Shown in pieces: positions 63,301 to 64,000 of a stretch of 64,000 nt of DNA (positions within the stretch are counted from its first letter, which is position 1; every line of letters begins with the position of its first letter). The notes beneath the pieces are model-generated. The model searched no databases, had not been told where the DNA came from, and worked only from the letters and a program-made list of their open reading frames with translations. The stretch is from JARLGU01 sp036504535. Lineage in GTDB: Bacteria; Armatimonadota; Armatimonadia; Armatimonadales; Capsulimonadaceae. The translations under genes and the position numbers were made by a program. Location of the stretch: contig DASXUY010000039.1 in the NCBI GenBank assembly GCA_036504535.1, positions 62,001 to 126,000 on the forward strand. Direction: 5' to 3'.

Positions 63301-64000
63301 CGAGTCCGCTCGCGTCCACGATGCGGATATTACGGTAGCTGGCCTTGTAAAAGCCGGTACGCTGCGGGGTGAACTCAGCGGAGAGCAACGCTAGCTGAAA
63401 CGGCTTTCCGGCAGCGCTCTCTAGGGAGAATCGCCTGCGCCACCATTTCCCTACCGCCTCCGGTACGCTGTTCGCCGCATGCACGGACACACCGTTCTGG
63501 TCCACCGTGCCCCGCGTGTCTCGAAGCGTCAGCCATGTGCGCGGGACCGACTCAAGGTCGAATCCGCCCGATGTGCCCACCGAGTCCGGGTCGATACGCA
63601 TGTCATACTGCAGGTAAGCGCCATCGGGAATAATCTGCGGCCGGTCATATCGGAGGATGACGGCGCCGTTTAGCGACGGCACGCCGACCGCCTTTACTTC
63701 TGCGGTGATTGTGATCTCGCGAAGATCGTCGGTCAACGCTCGTGGCGCTGGTGTCACGCCCGATGTGCCCCAAGGGCGGTCAACGATCAGCTTCGCTCCA
63801 GGCATGAGGATGGGAGACAATGAAATGAACGGCTTTGGCTTTGCCGCTATCGAATTCACAACCGCCATGTTACGAACCGCAGCGGTGATCTCGCTGGGAT
63901 CGAACACCATAGGGCTCGACGAAGCGTCGCCGATACGCACATTACGCACGTGGGCCTCGTAGAAACCCGCGACGCTTGGCTGGAGTTCGCGGGAGAAGAA
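60326..64000 (-). CDS. Very large GH42-like glycosidase, 5' end outside the window
   Basis: The frame is open to the window edge, so at least 1,224 residues are seen and the start is missing. Two copies of a binding module are recognisable: one cut by the edge (AGFYEAHVRNVRIGDASS) and one ending near residue 230 (TGFYKASYRNIRIVDASG). A GH42-like barrel follows (WGADIAGYASVDTLAELRQNGGNFVNLF, GRIETAPGVYDFSPID), then an amidotransferase-fold domain (VVLDNADLVLAREAADAMVRYVRAGGTLITH) and a C-terminal galactose-binding-like domain. The usual GH42 Asn-Glu acid/base motif is not obvious (GGWNDG at the expected place). Substrate unknown. Confidence 0.68.
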   Translation of the reverse strand, partial: FFSRELQPSVAGFYEAHVRNVRIGDASSSPMVFDPSEITAAVRNMAVVNSIAAKPKPFISLSPILMPGAKLIVDRPWGTSGVTPAPRALTDDLREITITAEVKAVGVPSLNGAVILRYDRPQIIPDGAYLQYDMRIDPDSVGTSGGFDLESVPRTWLTLRDTRGTVDQNGVSVHAANSVPEAVGKWWRRRFSLESAAGKPFQLALLSAEFTPQRTGFYKASYRNIRIVDASGLVYWSFYPAQGQLAAKVPFDGQSGGNVSAQGLVGASLTPSSYVIGAGDKLNLTVTVHNYDPSASQTVTVEGVRLTGASSIPLAKPMTFTLPGGETKEIVLAATRIPVGNYEAVADLRVGGDVATVRSASFAVTTGSAALPGPREYLGKGNMAWGADIAGYASVDTLAELRQNGGNFVNLFVSWGRIETAPGVYDFSPIDSAVAGAKQAHLRAEVIFITDEKSFPRWLKSEAMLDQTGKPGEIFALSYYAPTGRPEYMKLIAAVTQRYKANETIVGYQFIPGGWNDGFFYRPSRKTDGLYDYSPWSQAAFRGYVRDTLHLTLPQASHRYGTLLATWDDLKQPVYAGGVDLRPIWWDFQNFRCWTVENMWDEVCRTVRANDPSKMIELMYGGDQGATGQIANDYDAGARIARKYGASIHNTCYEGYTAAPLVGTYTREWGVTHTCETAGTPASIPNHQQGMFNVLKYGAKGYCWIGGRPFGYYPSFAKLGPVARELSDAKPFGKRLGVLQSVSVVQCNLSRVRINSAPIDSYKFAHNSGLTADLYTDRSFMRDGHKLDPREIGVVLDNADLVLAREAADAMVRYVRAGGTLITHALSGRYTPGAPDELSYLITALGYRKAGGPSFANGLAPASFEGALAGQTLDLFNVATLADLPDGARTLASFRNGDVAVASWKLGAGNVVLIGGAPNYADPATVKAMTALLASLGVVPQATATGGVVTATLSAGATRYVLLHNQSAGEVKTTVTTPGLTGTVRAFDLANRKALPVRDGAAWSRGVELSLAPYEVTAIALDSVSAPVRSFPDLEYPLPGSADAATSQDGGSASAVAYKPVDTWLVAGPFANPGGYKGASFYQPRQPEASWVQGASFTDGGQPIAWRTVHAVDGELRLSSTLGFASDQIAYAMTDLVASKDCVVRIRCGVDYAMYLWLNGKPLFDSNATGSRGAPTPGEFTIEAPLHAGRNRLAAKVAPGSLGWAMWMQVGALDGASVRAEMAR

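Overview
The window looks like a chromosomal segment of a moderately GC-rich, saprophytic Armatimonadota-type bacterium. That is an inference from gene content, since no rRNA or other phylogenetic marker is present. The indicators are five DUF1559 pseudopilin-like genes (prepilin signal plus C-terminal H-X9-DG or variants), four LacI-family repressors, a DUF6785-type membrane protein, tandem GxGYxYP-type proteins and many secreted glycoside hydrolases. I saw no tRNA, rRNA, CRISPR array or recognisable transposase.

Layout. 1-5.4 kb: the 3' part of a WD40-caspase protein, an acidic hypothetical protein, a secreted clan-A glycosidase and a PilZ protein. 5.6-8.3 kb: LacI#1 with its promoter/operator, then a pseudopilin gene bracketed by a 57-bp inverted repeat and followed by repeat-rich DNA. 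8.4-18.8 kb: a mostly housekeeping or hypothetical stretch (DUF6785 membrane protein, a three-copy 63-bp repeat with palindromes, DUF7309/DUF6930 protein, zinc ribbon, transglutaminase, DUF4091 protein, trpD, BaiN-like flavoprotein). 19-34 kb: LacI#2 and a plus-strand carbohydrate locus (GxGYxYP protein, small CBM protein, pseudopilin, second GxGYxYP protein, GH2, leaderless clan-A glycosidase), ending in a broken ABC sugar-binding protein gene. 34-43.2 kb: minus-strand stress/accessory genes (MoaD/ThiS-like, BNR-repeat protein, DoxX, three VOC proteins, YCII/DGPF, ECF42 sigma factor, DUF2277, sialate-esterase-like protein, tandem AHSA1, ArsR). 43.3-50.3 kb: a LacI#3 locus with pseudopilin, GH50 agarase-like and GH16 genes. 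50.4-56 kb: a LacI#4 locus with two pseudopilins and a CBM-containing glycosidase. 56-64 kb: two very large secreted glycosidase-like proteins, with what looks like the C-terminal remnant of another pseudopilin between them.

How it works together (inference). The repeated unit is LacI repressor + DUF1559 pseudopilin + one or more large secreted, unusual glycoside hydrolases. The operons lack SusC/SusD-type genes and contain no intact transporter. Promoters are strikingly uniform: TTGACA or TTGACT, a 17-bp spacer often ending in TGA, and a TATAAT-like box, with a different palindrome or motif beside each. Repressor, operator and cargo therefore seem to form separate, sugar-specific cassettes in which a pseudopilin is co-expressed with the enzymes. 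This is the most interesting candidate system in the window.
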